DNA from: Phreatobacter cathodiphilus
GTDB lineage: Bacteria > Pseudomonadota > Alphaproteobacteria > Rhizobiales > Phreatobacteraceae
Assembly: GCF_003008515.1 (NCBI RefSeq)
Contig: NZ_CP027668.1
Location: 1,170,001-1,234,000 of the forward strand
DNA: 64,000 bases
Reading direction: 5' to 3'
Shown here piece by piece: positions 16,563-25,205 of this stretch. The number at the start of each line of letters is the position of its first letter. Position 1 is the stretch's first letter. The notes beneath the pieces are model-generated. The model saw nothing but the letters and a program-made list of their open reading frames with translations, was not told the DNA's origin and searched no databases. Both the position numbers and the translations under genes were made by a program.

Positions 16563-17762
16563 GTGGGACCGCTGGCGGGCATCCGCATCCTCGACCTGAC
16601 CACCGTCATGATGGGCCCCTCGGCGACGCAGGTGCTCGCCGAGATGGGCGCCGACGTCGTCAAGGTCGAGGCGCCCGGCGGCGATCCCGTCCGCTACATC
16701 GGCCCCGCCCGCCACCACGGCATGGGCGCGCTCTTCCTCAACGCCAATGGCTCCAAACGCTCCATCGTCATGGACCTGAAGAGCGAGGGCGGCAGGCGGG
16801 CCCTGCTGAAGCTCTGCGAAAGCGCCGACATCCTCGCCTACAACATCCGCCCCCAGGCGATGTCCCGCCTCGGCCTCGGCTACGAGGACGTCCGCTCCGT
16901 CCGGCCGGACATCATCTATGCCGGCATGTTCGGCTACGGCCAGGACGGGCCCTATGCCGCCCGCCCGGCCTATGACGACCTGATCCAGGGCGCGGCTCTG
17001 CTGCCCTTCCTCATCGCCCGCGCCAGCGACGGCACGCCGCGCTACGTCCCTGCCGCCATCGCCGACCGCATCGTCGGTCTAGCCGCGGTCGGCGCCATCA
17101 ACGCAGCGCTCTATCACCGGGAGAAGACCGGCGAGGGCCAGCGCGTCGACGTGCCGATGTTCGAGACCATGGTGAGCCTGACGCTCGCCGACCATCTCGG
17201 CGGCCTCACCTTCGAGCCGCCGGTCGGGGAGGGGGGCTACCAGCGCCTGCTGTCGCCCGAGCGCCGGCCCTACCGCACGAAGGACGGCTACATCTGCGCC
17301 CTCGTCTACAACGACAAGCAGTGGCGGAGCTTCTACGCGGCGACCGGTCGGGCCGCGGACTATGACGCCGATCCGCGCCTCGCCTCCATCAAAACGCGCA
17401 CCGAGCATATCGACGCGCTCTATGCCGAGGTCTCCGCCGCCTTCGCCGGGCGCACCACGGCCGAATGGATGGAACTGCTCGAGAAGGCCGACATCCCCTT
17501 CGTACCGCTGCACGATTTCGAATCGATCATGCAGGACCCGCACCTGAAGGCCGTCGGTTTCATGCCGGTGGTGGAGCATCCGAGCGAGGGTGCGATCCGC
17601 AAGATCCAGCCGGCGAGCCGCTGGTCGAAGACCCAGGCCGAGCCGCACCGGCCGGCGCCCCGGCTCGGCGAGCACAGCCGCGAACTCCTGGCCGAGGCGG
17701 GCCTGGCCGCCGCCGAGATCGACGGCCTCATCGCCTCCGGCGCCGTCCAGGCGGAAGGCTGA
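16563..17762 (+). CDS. CaiB/BaiF (family III) CoA transferase
   Basis: A 399-residue family III CoA transferase. N-terminal LAGIRILDLTTVMMGP and MGADVVKVEAPGGDPVR are diagnostic, followed by NGSKRSIVMDLKSEGGR and GYGQDGPYAARPAYDDLIQ, whose Asp is at the position of the catalytic aspartate in the family. It moves CoA between acyl-CoA and a free acid without ATP. A GTG start at 16563 follows a G-rich ribosome site. Together with the CoA ligase and dehydrogenase it fits degradation of a carboxylic acid; the substrate cannot be named. Convergent with the next CoA-transferase pair. Confidence 0.92.
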   Translation: MGPLAGIRILDLTTVMMGPSATQVLAEMGADVVKVEAPGGDPVRYIGPARHHGMGALFLNANGSKRSIVMDLKSEGGRRALLKLCESADILAYNIRPQAMSRLGLGYEDVRSVRPDIIYAGMFGYGQDGPYAARPAYDDLIQGAALLPFLIARASDGTPRYVPAAIADRIVGLAAVGAINAALYHREKTGEGQRVDVPMFETMVSLTLADHLGGLTFEPPVGEGGYQRLLSPERRPYRTKDGYICALVYNDKQWRSFYAATGRAADYDADPRLASIKTRTEHIDALYAEVSAAFAGRTTAEWMELLEKADIPFVPLHDFESIMQDPHLKAVGFMPVVEHPSEGAIRKIQPASRWSKTQAEPHRPAPRLGEHSRELLAEAGLAAAEIDGLIASGAVQAEG

Positions 17763-17765
17763 AAC

Positions 17766-18536
17766 TCAGCCGGCCCGCTTAAGGTCGAGGCCGGCGATGT
17801 CGGCCGTGATCTGCCGGGCGAATTCCGGATAGGTCTCCCCGAGTTCGGTGAGAACCCGGCCGCGCAACAGGGCGAGAGTCGCGGCGTCGGGCCCGGCCGT
17901 CTCGGGCACCTCCGCCTCATGGTCGAAGGCAAAGCCCGTGGCCGCCGTGATCTCGGAGAGCGTGTGACCGGGATGGACGCTCTCCAGCCGGAAGCGCTTG
18001 GCCGCCTTGTCGAAGGAGAAGAGGCCGAGGCTCGTCAGCAGGGCATGGGGGCCGCCCGAGCGGTGGACGCCCTCGGGGCTGGTGCCGGGGGCGGAGATGA
18101 AGTCGACCTTCTCCACGAAGACCCGCGGCGTGTGCTCCTCGCGGAACAGGATGACCCGCGGCACCACGAAATAGAGATAGGACGAGCCGAAGGAGCCCGG
18201 CCAACGCACCGGCGTCTGCGGATAGTCGCCGGTGCCGACCAGGTTGATGTTGGCCTCGCCGTCGATCTGGCCACCGCCGAGGAAGAAGGCGTCGATCCGG
18301 CCCTGTCCGGCGCAGTCGAACAGCTCCGCCGAGCCGTTGGTGAAGAAGTTGTGCTCGCGCGAGCCGAGGATGGAGATGCGCACCCGTGGCTTGCCGTCGC
18401 GCTCGGCGAGCGCCCTGAGCAGCATAGCGCCCGCCGCCGGAATGGGCGAGGAGGCGCCCACCGCCACGTGGCGCACGCCCTCCAGCAGCCGCGCGATGGC
18501 GACGATCAGCCGCTCGCGCGGCAGCACGGCGCTCAC
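17766..18536 (-). CDS. Class I CoA-transferase-like subunit B (IpdB-type)
   Basis: A 256-residue beta-type subunit of the glutaconate CoA-transferase/IpdB family. Features include VAVGASSPIPAAGAMLL, FFLGGGQIDGEANINLVGTGDY and HRSGGPHALLTSLGLF. Proteins of this family act either as CoA transferases or, like IpdAB of steroid degradation, as ring-opening CoA hydrolases. The GTG start at 18536 overlaps the stop of the alpha-type gene by 4 bp, so the two subunits are translationally coupled. The reaction here is not determinable from sequence. Confidence 0.85.
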   Translation of the reverse strand: MSAVLPRERLIVAIARLLEGVRHVAVGASSPIPAAGAMLLRALAERDGKPRVRISILGSREHNFFTNGSAELFDCAGQGRIDAFFLGGGQIDGEANINLVGTGDYPQTPVRWPGSFGSSYLYFVVPRVILFREEHTPRVFVEKVDFISAPGTSPEGVHRSGGPHALLTSLGLFSFDKAAKRFRLESVHPGHTLSEITAATGFAFDHEAEVPETAGPDAATLALLRGRVLTELGETYPEFARQITADIAGLDLKRAG

Positions 18537-19351
18537 GAGACCGCCTCGAGCGCCCGGTCGGCGCCGTCGAGATAGGCGCGGAAGCCTTCCGGACTGCGCG
18601 CCTCGCGGGCATAGCGGCCGATCTCGGCCATGTCGGCGGGATATTCGCCCCAGAGGCCGATGGGGGCCGCGCCCTGCGGCACCACCGCCACCGCCTCGAC
18701 GTAGAGGGCGGGCAGCACGCCCGCCGCCATCACCTCGTCGGCCAGCAGGCTCGTCTCGACGATGCGCTCGACGGTGACGAGGGTGCGCTCGGAGGCATAG
18801 GCGAGGCTGGCGAGCTCCCGCCGCCGGCCGATCCACACATTGCCGTCCCGGTCGGCCATGGGGCAGTGGAAGATGGTCACGTCGGGCCGGATCGCGGGGA
18901 TGGCGACGATCGGGTCAGGCTCCTCCGCGAAGGGGTTCTGGATCACCCGCCAGTCGGGCCGGTTGGCGAGGAGGTCGGTGCCGATCATGCCCCGCAGCGT
19001 CGCGAAGGGAACGCCCTTCTGCGCCGCCAGGAAGCCGGCGTGGACCGCGGGGCAGGTGGCGTCCATCACCTTCACCGATCCCTCGCGCACGGCTCGGGCG
19101 AAGCAGGGCGCGCCGCCCGCCTCGCCGAGGGTCATGGCGCTGGTCTCGATGGTGGCGACGCAGCCCGCCCCGATGAGCATGTCCGGCTGCATGCCGCCGG
19201 TGGGCAGGCAGACCACGTGCAGGCCGGTGAGGCCGCGGGCGATGAGCGGCCGCGTCATCGCCATGGAGACGCCCGCATAGTCGACGGGCAGGGCGAGCTT
19301 GGCGCCGTTCGGCACCATGCGGGCGAGATCGTCCAGGCTATGGGTCTGCAT
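18533..19351 (-). CDS. Class I CoA-transferase-like subunit A (IpdA-type)
   Basis: A 272-residue alpha-type subunit: N-terminal MVPNGAKLALPVDYAGVSMA, the nucleotide-like LHVVCLPTGGMQPDMLIGAG, and PDVTIFHCPMADRDGNVWIG. It pairs with the overlapping IpdB-type gene. ATG 19351 is preceded by GGAGGAGCCACC, a good ribosome site, which decides against an upstream start at 19483. The MHS transporter gene ends 190 bp upstream behind a strong terminator, so the pair has its own promoter in that gap. Confidence 0.85.
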   Translation of the reverse strand: MQTHSLDDLARMVPNGAKLALPVDYAGVSMAMTRPLIARGLTGLHVVCLPTGGMQPDMLIGAGCVATIETSAMTLGEAGGAPCFARAVREGSVKVMDATCPAVHAGFLAAQKGVPFATLRGMIGTDLLANRPDWRVIQNPFAEEPDPIVAIPAIRPDVTIFHCPMADRDGNVWIGRRRELASLAYASERTLVTVERIVETSLLADEVMAAGVLPALYVEAVAVVPQGAAPIGLWGEYPADMAEIGRYAREARSPEGFRAYLDGADRALEAVS

Positions 19352-19480
19352 GGTGGCTCCTCCGCGGTGCGTCGGCCGTTTCGGCTCTTGCGCGCGAGTA
19401 TCGCGGGGCGGGAGAGGCGCTGGCAATCCGCCGGACGGCGGGGCTGCCCGGCGGGCGCGCATGGGAGTTTCGTGGCTCCG

Positions 19481-19517
19481 CAAAAACGCGAACGGCGCCG
19501 GAGATGTCTCCGGCGCC
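19481..19517 (-). terminator. Intrinsic terminator of the MHS transporter gene
   Basis: GGCGCCGGAGA and TCTCCGGCGCC (19494-19517) form a perfect 11-bp stem with a two-base (CA) centre. On the minus strand it is followed by GTTCGCGTTTTTGCG, giving a T-tract. It ends 25 bp past the transporter stop codon. Confidence 0.85.
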
Positions 19518-19541
19518 GCCGCTGGGATCGGGATTCGCGAC

Positions 19542-21218
19542 CTACTTGGTGTCGTAGGTGAAGATGTCGCGGTCCTTGGTCTCGGGAACGAAGAGCAGGC
19601 CGATGACGAAGGTCATGAGCGCGATCACGATCGGGTACCAGAGGCCGTAGTAGATGTCGCCCGTGGCGGCCACCATGGCGAAGGAGGTGGCCGGCAGCAG
19701 GCCGCCGAACCAGCCGTTGCCGATGTGATAGGGCAGCGACATGGCGGTGTAGCGGATGCGAGTGGGGAAGAGTTCCACCAGCGCGGCGGCGATCGGGCCG
19801 TAGACCATGGTCACGTAGATGACCAGGATCGTCAGGATGCCGATGATCCAGAGCGACCTGCCGCTGCCGAGCGCCGAGAAGAAGCCGTTGACCTTGATGA
19901 TCTCGGCATTGCCGGCGGCCGGATAGCCCGCCGCCACGGTGGCGGCGGCGAGGTTGCGGGCGAAGGCGGCGTCGATCGGGATCGCCGTGCCGTTGACCGT
20001 CAGCGTGGCGCCCGAACCGGCCGGTCCGGCCACCGTCTCGTACTTGATCGCCTGGTTGGCGAGCGCGACACGGGAGACGTCGCAGGGTGCGGTGAAGACG
20101 CGGGTGCCGACGGGATTGAAGACGTTGCCGCAGCCGGCGGGATCGGCGGTGAGCACCACCTTCACCTGCTCGTGGGCGCGGTGCAGGGCCGGGTTGGCGG
20201 CCTTGGTCAGCGACGCGAACAGCGGGAAGAAGGTCGCCGCGGCGATGAGGCAGCCGGCGAGGATGATCGGCTTGCGGCCGATCCTGTCGGACAGCGCACC
20301 GAAGACGATGAAGAAGCCGGTGCCGAGGATGAGCGACCAGGCGATCAGCACGTTGGCGGTGAACAGATCGACCTTCAGGATGCTCTGCAGGAAGAACAGC
20401 GCGTAGAACTGGCCGGTGTACCAGACCACGGCCTGGCCGGCCGTGAGGCCGAACAGGGCGAGCAGGGCGATCTTGGCGTTCTTCCACTGGCCGAAGGCTT
20501 CCGACAGCGGGGCCTTCGAATGGGTTCCCTCTTCCTTCATCTTCTTGAAGGCCGGGCTCTCGTTCATCTGGAGACGGATCCAGACCGAGATGCCGAGCAG
20601 GAACACCGAGAGCAGGAAGGGCAGACGCCAGCCCCAGGACGCGAAGGCCTCCTCGCCCAGATAGAGGCGGATGCTGAGGATGACTACCAGCGACAGGAGC
20701 AGGCCGACGGTCGCCGTCGTCTGGATCCACGACGTGTAGAAACCGCGGCGGCCGGGCGGAGCGTGCTCGGCGACATAGACGGCGGCACCGCCATACTCGC
20801 CGCCGAGGGCGAGGCCCTGCAGCATGCGCAGCACGATGAGGATCACCGGGGCGGCCCAGCCGATCGTGGCATAGGAGGGCAGCAGGCCGACCAGGAAGGT
20901 CGAGATGCCCATGATCAGGATGGTGACGAGGAAGGTGTACTTGCGGCCGACCAGGTCACCGAGCCGGCCGAACACCAGCGCGCCGAAAGGGCGGACGAGG
21001 AAGCCGGCGGCGAAGGCCAGCAGCGCGAAGATGGCGCGGGTGTTGGCGTCGAAGGGCGCGAAGAACTGCGCGCCGATCATCACGGCGAGCGAGCCGTAGA
21101 GGTAGAAATCGTACCATTCGAAAATGGTGCCGAGCGAGGAGGCGAGAATGACCTTGCGTTCTTCCTTGGTCATGGGGCGCGGGGTTGCCGGCGCCGCGAC
21201 GGCGGTTGCCATCGTCAT
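19542..21218 (-). CDS. MHS-family MFS transporter (metabolite:H+ symporter)
   Basis: A 558-residue inner-membrane permease with 12 predicted helices. MHS traits are the TIFEWYDFYLYGSLA start, the MFS loop motif FGRLGDLVGRKY, LGGEYGGAAVYVAEHAPPGRRGFY in two parts, and DRIGRKPIILAG in the second half. Relatives (ShiA, ProP, KgtP) import organic acids or betaines with protons. Unusual is a hydrophilic insert of about 110 residues around 350-460, with two Cys (AGCGNVF and APCDVS), between helices of the second half. ATG 21218 follows AAGGAAGGAACG. It probably feeds the adjacent CoA-based catabolism. Confidence 0.88.
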   Translation of the reverse strand: MTMATAVAAPATPRPMTKEERKVILASSLGTIFEWYDFYLYGSLAVMIGAQFFAPFDANTRAIFALLAFAAGFLVRPFGALVFGRLGDLVGRKYTFLVTILIMGISTFLVGLLPSYATIGWAAPVILIVLRMLQGLALGGEYGGAAVYVAEHAPPGRRGFYTSWIQTTATVGLLLSLVVILSIRLYLGEEAFASWGWRLPFLLSVFLLGISVWIRLQMNESPAFKKMKEEGTHSKAPLSEAFGQWKNAKIALLALFGLTAGQAVVWYTGQFYALFFLQSILKVDLFTANVLIAWSLILGTGFFIVFGALSDRIGRKPIILAGCLIAAATFFPLFASLTKAANPALHRAHEQVKVVLTADPAGCGNVFNPVGTRVFTAPCDVSRVALANQAIKYETVAGPAGSGATLTVNGTAIPIDAAFARNLAAATVAAGYPAAGNAEIIKVNGFFSALGSGRSLWIIGILTILVIYVTMVYGPIAAALVELFPTRIRYTAMSLPYHIGNGWFGGLLPATSFAMVAATGDIYYGLWYPIVIALMTFVIGLLFVPETKDRDIFTYDTK

Positions 21219-21613
21219 GGGACGTTCCTTCCTTGGGAGGTGAGCACGTGTGCGGGGGAGGCCGCTTCGTAGCTTCGTTTCTTTGGATCGGAGTGCCGAG
21301 GGTGCGACACAGGCGCACAGGGCTAGGACGGCCCGGACGCGCTGTCGCTTGGACATTGGTCGATGAAACTTTGGTCGATCGGCACTTCGGCCTAGGCCGG
21401 CTGAGGCCCCGGCGCGCGAAGACGCCGAAAAGTGGCGATCCTGTGCCGATTTTCCGGCGTCGACATGGTTAGTCGAAAGTTGAAGCGACGAAAGATGTAA
21501 GCACTACTACTCTGATGGCAGCGGCGGGACTCAGGCTCGCACGCCAATCGACCGGGCCAACCCGGCCCCAAGCGCCCGTTAGAGGCGTGAAGAAGATCAG
21601 GGAGGATGATTGG
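21219..21613. other. Divergent promoter region with tandem direct repeat
   Basis: This 395-bp gap separates the MHS transporter (leftwards) from the SSS operon (rightwards). TTGGTCGAT occurs twice in direct orientation at 21356-21364 and 21371-21379, a 15-bp period, which may bind a regulator of one or both transporters. I see no supported gene here. Confidence 0.4.
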
Positions 21614-21868
21614 ATGCCTGAACAACACGATTCCTACTGGGCCAAGACCAGTTCCCTCATGTACGTCATGCTGGGGCTGTGGTTCTTCTTCAGCTTTGCG
21701 GTCCACATGTTCGTGGTTCCGCTCAACAAGATCGTCATCCTGGGCTTTCCGCTCGGCTTCTACATGGCCGCGCAGGGCTCACTGATCGCCTTCGTCGCGA
21801 TGCTCTTCTGGTTTGCCAAGGCCCAGGACCGCATCGACGTCGAAGAGGGCGTGGCGGAAGAGGAATAA
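21614..21868 (+). CDS. DUF4212 small subunit of a sodium:solute symporter
   Basis: An 84-residue membrane protein with two hydrophobic helices (LMYVMLGLWFFFSFAVHMFV and ILGFPLGFYMAAQGSLIAFV) and an acidic C-terminus. This is the DUF4212 family, almost always encoded directly upstream of an SSS-type symporter related to acetate permease ActP. ATG 21614 has GGAGG at 21601. The symporter gene starts 10 bp after its stop, so both are one transcript and probably one complex in the inner membrane. Confidence 0.9.
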   Translation: MPEQHDSYWAKTSSLMYVMLGLWFFFSFAVHMFVVPLNKIVILGFPLGFYMAAQGSLIAFVAMLFWFAKAQDRIDVEEGVAEEE

Positions 21869-21878
21869 GGGGGCTGTC

Positions 21879-23864
21879 ATGGCGACTCAAGAATCCGCCG
21901 GCGGCGGCGATTTTCTCAACAATCTGGGCAGGGTCTACGGGATCTACACGGGAGGCTTCGCCGCCTTCATCGTGCTGATCGCCATCCTCGAGCAGCTCGG
22001 CGTGCCGAACCGCGTGCTCGGCTACATGTTCGTGGGCTTCACGATCCTGGTCTATGCCTTCATCGGCATCATCTCGCGCACCATGCAGGTGTCGGAATAT
22101 TACGTGGCGGGCCGACGCGTTCCGGCCTTCTACAACGGCATGGCGACGGGCGCCGACTGGATGTCGGGCGCCTCCTTCGTCGGCATGGCCGGCTCGCTCT
22201 TCCTGCTCGGCTACGACGGCCTCGCCTTCGTGCTCGGCTGGACCGGCGGCTACGTGCTGGTGGCCATCCTCGTCGCGCCGTTCCTGCGCAAGTTCGGTGC
22301 CTATACGGTGCCCGACTTCCTGGCGGCCCGCTACGAGGGCAACGGCGCCCGCCTCATGGGCGTCATCGTGCTCATGGCCTGCTCCTTCACCTACGTGGTG
22401 GCGCAGATCTTCGCGACGGGCCTGATCGCCCAGCGCTTCCTGGGCATGGACTTCGTGGTGGCCGTCTATGTCGGCCTGCTCGGCATCCTCGTCTGCTCCA
22501 TGCTCGGCGGCATGCGGGCGGTGACCTGGACCCAGGTGGCGCAGTACATCGTGCTGATCGTCGCCTACCTGATCCCCGTCGTCATCCTGTCGGCCAAGAA
22601 GTTCGGCATCCCGATCCCGCAGCTCACCTACGGCCAGGCGATCGCCCAGATCACCTCGCTGGAGCAGAGCTTCGTCGCTCAGGGCCTGGCTTCGGCCGAG
22701 GCCATGGCGGCGAGGGCGCACGTCACGCCGTTCAACAGCTACTCGCCGGCGAACTACTTCGCGCTGATCCTCTGCCTGATGGTCGGCACGGCCTCGCTGC
22801 CGCACGTTCTGATGCGCTATTTCACGACGCCCAGCGTCAAGGAAGCGCGCATCTCGGTGGCCTGGTCGCTGCTCTTCATCTTCCTGCTCTACTTCACCGC
22901 TCCGGCCTATGCGGCGTTCTCCAAGCTCGAGGTCTATTCGACCCTGATCGGCAAGAACATCGCGGACATGCCGCAGTGGGTCTACAATTGGGGTTCGCTC
23001 GGCCTCGTCACCATCTGCGGCAAGGCGGCAGCCTCGGCCGAAGCGGTGCGGGCGGCGTGCAGCGCGGTGGCCGGCCATGCCGGAATCCTGCGCCTGCAGG
23101 ACTTCGGCATCAACACCGACGTCGTGGTTCTCTCGACGCCGGAAATCGCCGGCCTGCCCTATGTGATCGCCGGCCTCGTCGCCGCCGGTGGCCTCGCCGC
23201 CGCGCTCTCGACCGCCGACGGCCTGCTGCTGGCCATCGCCAACGCCCTGTCGCACGACATCTACTACAAGATGATCGATCCGAACGCGCCCACCGCGCGC
23301 CGGCTCATCGTGTCCCGCATCTTCCTCGTCCTCGTCGCCGTGGCGGCGGCATGGACGGCGTCGCAGAGACCGGCGGACATCCTCTCGATGGTCGCATGGG
23401 CCTTCTCGATCGCGGCGGCCGGCCTCTTCCCTGCACTCGTCCTCGGTGTGTGGTGGAAGCGGACGACCAAGCAGGGTGCGATCTGGGGCATGCTCGCCGG
23501 CTTCGGCGTCTGCATGCTCTACCTGGTGGTGACGCGCTACTTCCCGGGCTTCGGCGTGAAGTTCCTGGCCATGTCGTCGCTGCTCAACCCGGTCACGGGG
23601 GCGCCCGTCGTCGATCTCAATGCGGCCATGGCGGCTCCGAACGCCATGCAGGGTTGGGTCGCCGCCTCGCACCCGCTCGCCTCCAAGGTCGGCTGGTTCA
23701 ACATCAACAACATCTCGGCGGCTCTCTTCGGTCTGCCCGTCGGGTTCCTGGTGATGTATGTCGTGTCGCTGATGACCCCGGCTCCCTCCAAGGAGATGCA
23801 GGACTTCATCGACGCCTGCCGTCGCCCGAAGGGCCAGACCCTCATGGAAGAGAAGACGGCCTGA
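21879..23864 (+). CDS. SSS-family sodium:organic-acid symporter (ActP-like)
   Basis: A 661-residue inner-membrane transporter with about 13-14 helices. Family signatures include EYYVAGRRVPAFYNGMATGA, ADWMSGASFVGMAG, PDFLAARYEGNGARLMG and AGGLAAALSTADGLLLAIANA, each recognisable in the SSS group with acetate/pyruvate permeases. The central region (residues ~240-320 and ~370-430) carries longer loops, as in other DUF4212-associated symporters. Substrate is presumably a short carboxylate; it sits beside a CoA-dependent acid catabolic region. A strong GC hairpin follows the stop. Confidence 0.9.
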   Translation: MATQESAGGGDFLNNLGRVYGIYTGGFAAFIVLIAILEQLGVPNRVLGYMFVGFTILVYAFIGIISRTMQVSEYYVAGRRVPAFYNGMATGADWMSGASFVGMAGSLFLLGYDGLAFVLGWTGGYVLVAILVAPFLRKFGAYTVPDFLAARYEGNGARLMGVIVLMACSFTYVVAQIFATGLIAQRFLGMDFVVAVYVGLLGILVCSMLGGMRAVTWTQVAQYIVLIVAYLIPVVILSAKKFGIPIPQLTYGQAIAQITSLEQSFVAQGLASAEAMAARAHVTPFNSYSPANYFALILCLMVGTASLPHVLMRYFTTPSVKEARISVAWSLLFIFLLYFTAPAYAAFSKLEVYSTLIGKNIADMPQWVYNWGSLGLVTICGKAAASAEAVRAACSAVAGHAGILRLQDFGINTDVVVLSTPEIAGLPYVIAGLVAAGGLAAALSTADGLLLAIANALSHDIYYKMIDPNAPTARRLIVSRIFLVLVAVAAAWTASQRPADILSMVAWAFSIAAAGLFPALVLGVWWKRTTKQGAIWGMLAGFGVCMLYLVVTRYFPGFGVKFLAMSSLLNPVTGAPVVDLNAAMAAPNAMQGWVAASHPLASKVGWFNINNISAALFGLPVGFLVMYVVSLMTPAPSKEMQDFIDACRRPKGQTLMEEKTA

Positions 23865-23893
23865 CGGCGCTCTTCGCTTCATCACGATGTCAC

Positions 23894-23921
23894 CGGGCGG
23901 GGGCTTCAACTCCCCCGCCCG
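23894..23921 (+). terminator. GC-rich hairpin after the SSS symporter gene
   Basis: CGGGCGGGGG and CCCCCGCCCG pair over 10 bp around an 8-nt loop, 30 bp after the symporter stop; TTCCCG follows. The T-tract is short, so strength is uncertain. Confidence 0.6.
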
Positions 23922-23961
23922 TTCCCGTCCCCGGCGCATCCCGCGCCTGGCCTGAGGCACC

Positions 23962-24264
23962 ATGACCCCCTCTGCCGCCGACTGGCTCTACCACGGCCCC
24001 AATCTCGTGATCGCCGCGCTGCTCTACACGCTGATCGGCCGATACATCCTGTCCCTGCTGTTCAAGCCCGACAGCGACAAGGTCATCTGGCGCGTCTTCG
24101 CCCAGGTCACCGATCCCGTGCTCGGCGCCGTCAGGGCCATCACGCCCGCCGTCGTTCCCAACGGCCTCGTCATGATCGCCGCCATCTTCTGGCTGATCAT
24201 CCTGCGCATGCTGTGGCTCCTCGTCGCCGCCATGTGGGGCTTCCTGCCGCGCGTGGGGGCCTGA
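23962..24264 (+). CDS. YggT-family membrane protein
   Basis: A 100-residue inner-membrane protein with two hydrophobic helices (LVIAALLYTLIGRYILSLLF region and LVMIAAIFWLIILRMLWLLV region). The segment VTDPVLGAVRAITPAVVPNGL between them matches the YggT/Ycf19 family motif of a DP...R..P element. Family members are linked to osmotic stress or cell envelope function, without a firm biochemical role. It is separated by one base from the next small membrane gene. Confidence 0.75.
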   Translation: MTPSAADWLYHGPNLVIAALLYTLIGRYILSLLFKPDSDKVIWRVFAQVTDPVLGAVRAITPAVVPNGLVMIAAIFWLIILRMLWLLVAAMWGFLPRVGA

Positions 24265-24265
24265 C

Positions 24266-24607
24266 ATGGACGAGCGCGAAACAGCCCTCCGGCAGGACGG
24301 CTTCATCCTCGGCATCGCCACCCTCGGCCTAGTCAACGGCATGCACTTCTCGCCGCTCTATGACGGCGCCTTCGTGCTGCTGCGCCCCATCCTGGCGACG
24401 CTGTTCATCACCTCGCCGGTGGTCCAGTTCTACCTGTCGTCCCTGCTACTGGCGGTCGGATCGGTGCTTCTCGCCGGCATTCCGGCCGCCGTCTTCGAAC
24501 GCATGACGGGGCGCACCACGAGCGACGCCACCTCGCTGACCATCTGGCTCGCCGGCACCGGTCTTCTGGCGCTGCCGGCCTTCGGGCGGCTCCTCGGAGC
24601 CTTCTGA
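24266..24607 (+). CDS. Small membrane protein of unknown function
   Basis: A 113-residue protein with about three hydrophobic stretches (ILATLFITSPVVQFYLSSLLLA, LLAGIPAAVFE, and IWLAGTGLLALPAFG). I do not recognise the family. It starts 2 bp after the YggT stop codon, so it is probably co-transcribed and co-translated with it. Confidence 0.65.
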   Translation: MDERETALRQDGFILGIATLGLVNGMHFSPLYDGAFVLLRPILATLFITSPVVQFYLSSLLLAVGSVLLAGIPAAVFERMTGRTTSDATSLTIWLAGTGLLALPAFGRLLGAF

Positions 24608-24709
24608 GCGGCGCGTTCAACAGCGCGTGAGCCGTGGCTGCCTGCGCTCGCATGTCGCACCCGGCATGGTTTAGGCTCCGGGCTTCGTCGTCCTCGTCGC
24701 CGGGTGTCC

Positions 24710-25081
24710 ATGTCGCCAGAGATCAGGCGTGCCGCCATCGTTTCCACCTCCCGCGGTTGCGGGTTCGCCGCCCTCGCCATCGTCACTGCGATGATCGGCT
24801 TCGCCTCCGAGCCGGCTCTCGCTCTCAGGATCGGCGGCGTCGCCTTCCTGCTCGCGGCCGCCATTCTCATCCTCAAGGCCTGGCGCGCGCCGCGCATGCC
24901 GTTCCGCTCCACCGAGGTCTGGCTGCTGCTGGACGACGCCGACAGGCCGAGCCCCGGCTTCGCCCAGACGGCCATATCGGGCGCGCGGGTCGAGGCCTTC
25001 TACCGCTTCGCCCATATGGCGGCGACCATCGCCGCGGTGCTGCTCACCGGGGCCTTGCTCGCCGGGCTCATGGTCGACTGA
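24710..25081 (+). CDS. Small membrane protein of unknown function
   Basis: A 123-residue protein with two N-terminal helices (GCGFAALAIVTAMIGFA and IGGVAFLLAAAILIL) and one at the C-terminus (AATIAAVLLTGALLAGLMV). Between the helices is a soluble stretch with STEVWLLLDDADRPSP. I do not recognise the family. A GTG at 24704 two codons earlier is an alternative start. No operon partner is evident. Confidence 0.6.
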   Translation: MSPEIRRAAIVSTSRGCGFAALAIVTAMIGFASEPALALRIGGVAFLLAAAILILKAWRAPRMPFRSTEVWLLLDDADRPSPGFAQTAISGARVEAFYRFAHMAATIAAVLLTGALLAGLMVD

Positions 25082-25205
25082 AACCCCGCCGCCGTTCACC
25101 ACGCTTGCAGACAAGGGGCCGGCACGGGGGCCGGAGCCTTCCGCGGCCTCGCGCGCGGCGCTAGTCTCAGGGTTGGGGAAGGCGCCTGAACGCGAGAGGT
25201 CCGCG

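Noticed and set aside
17766-19351. Assignment of the CoA-transferase pair to steroid ring degradation (IpdAB)
   Set aside because: The fold matches, but no other steroid catabolic genes are present, so only the family-level call is kept.
21735-23963. 742-codon minus-strand frame opposite the SSS symporter
   Set aside because: Charged His/Arg/Asp-rich antisense shadow of a membrane protein; the plus strand has real helices and motifs.
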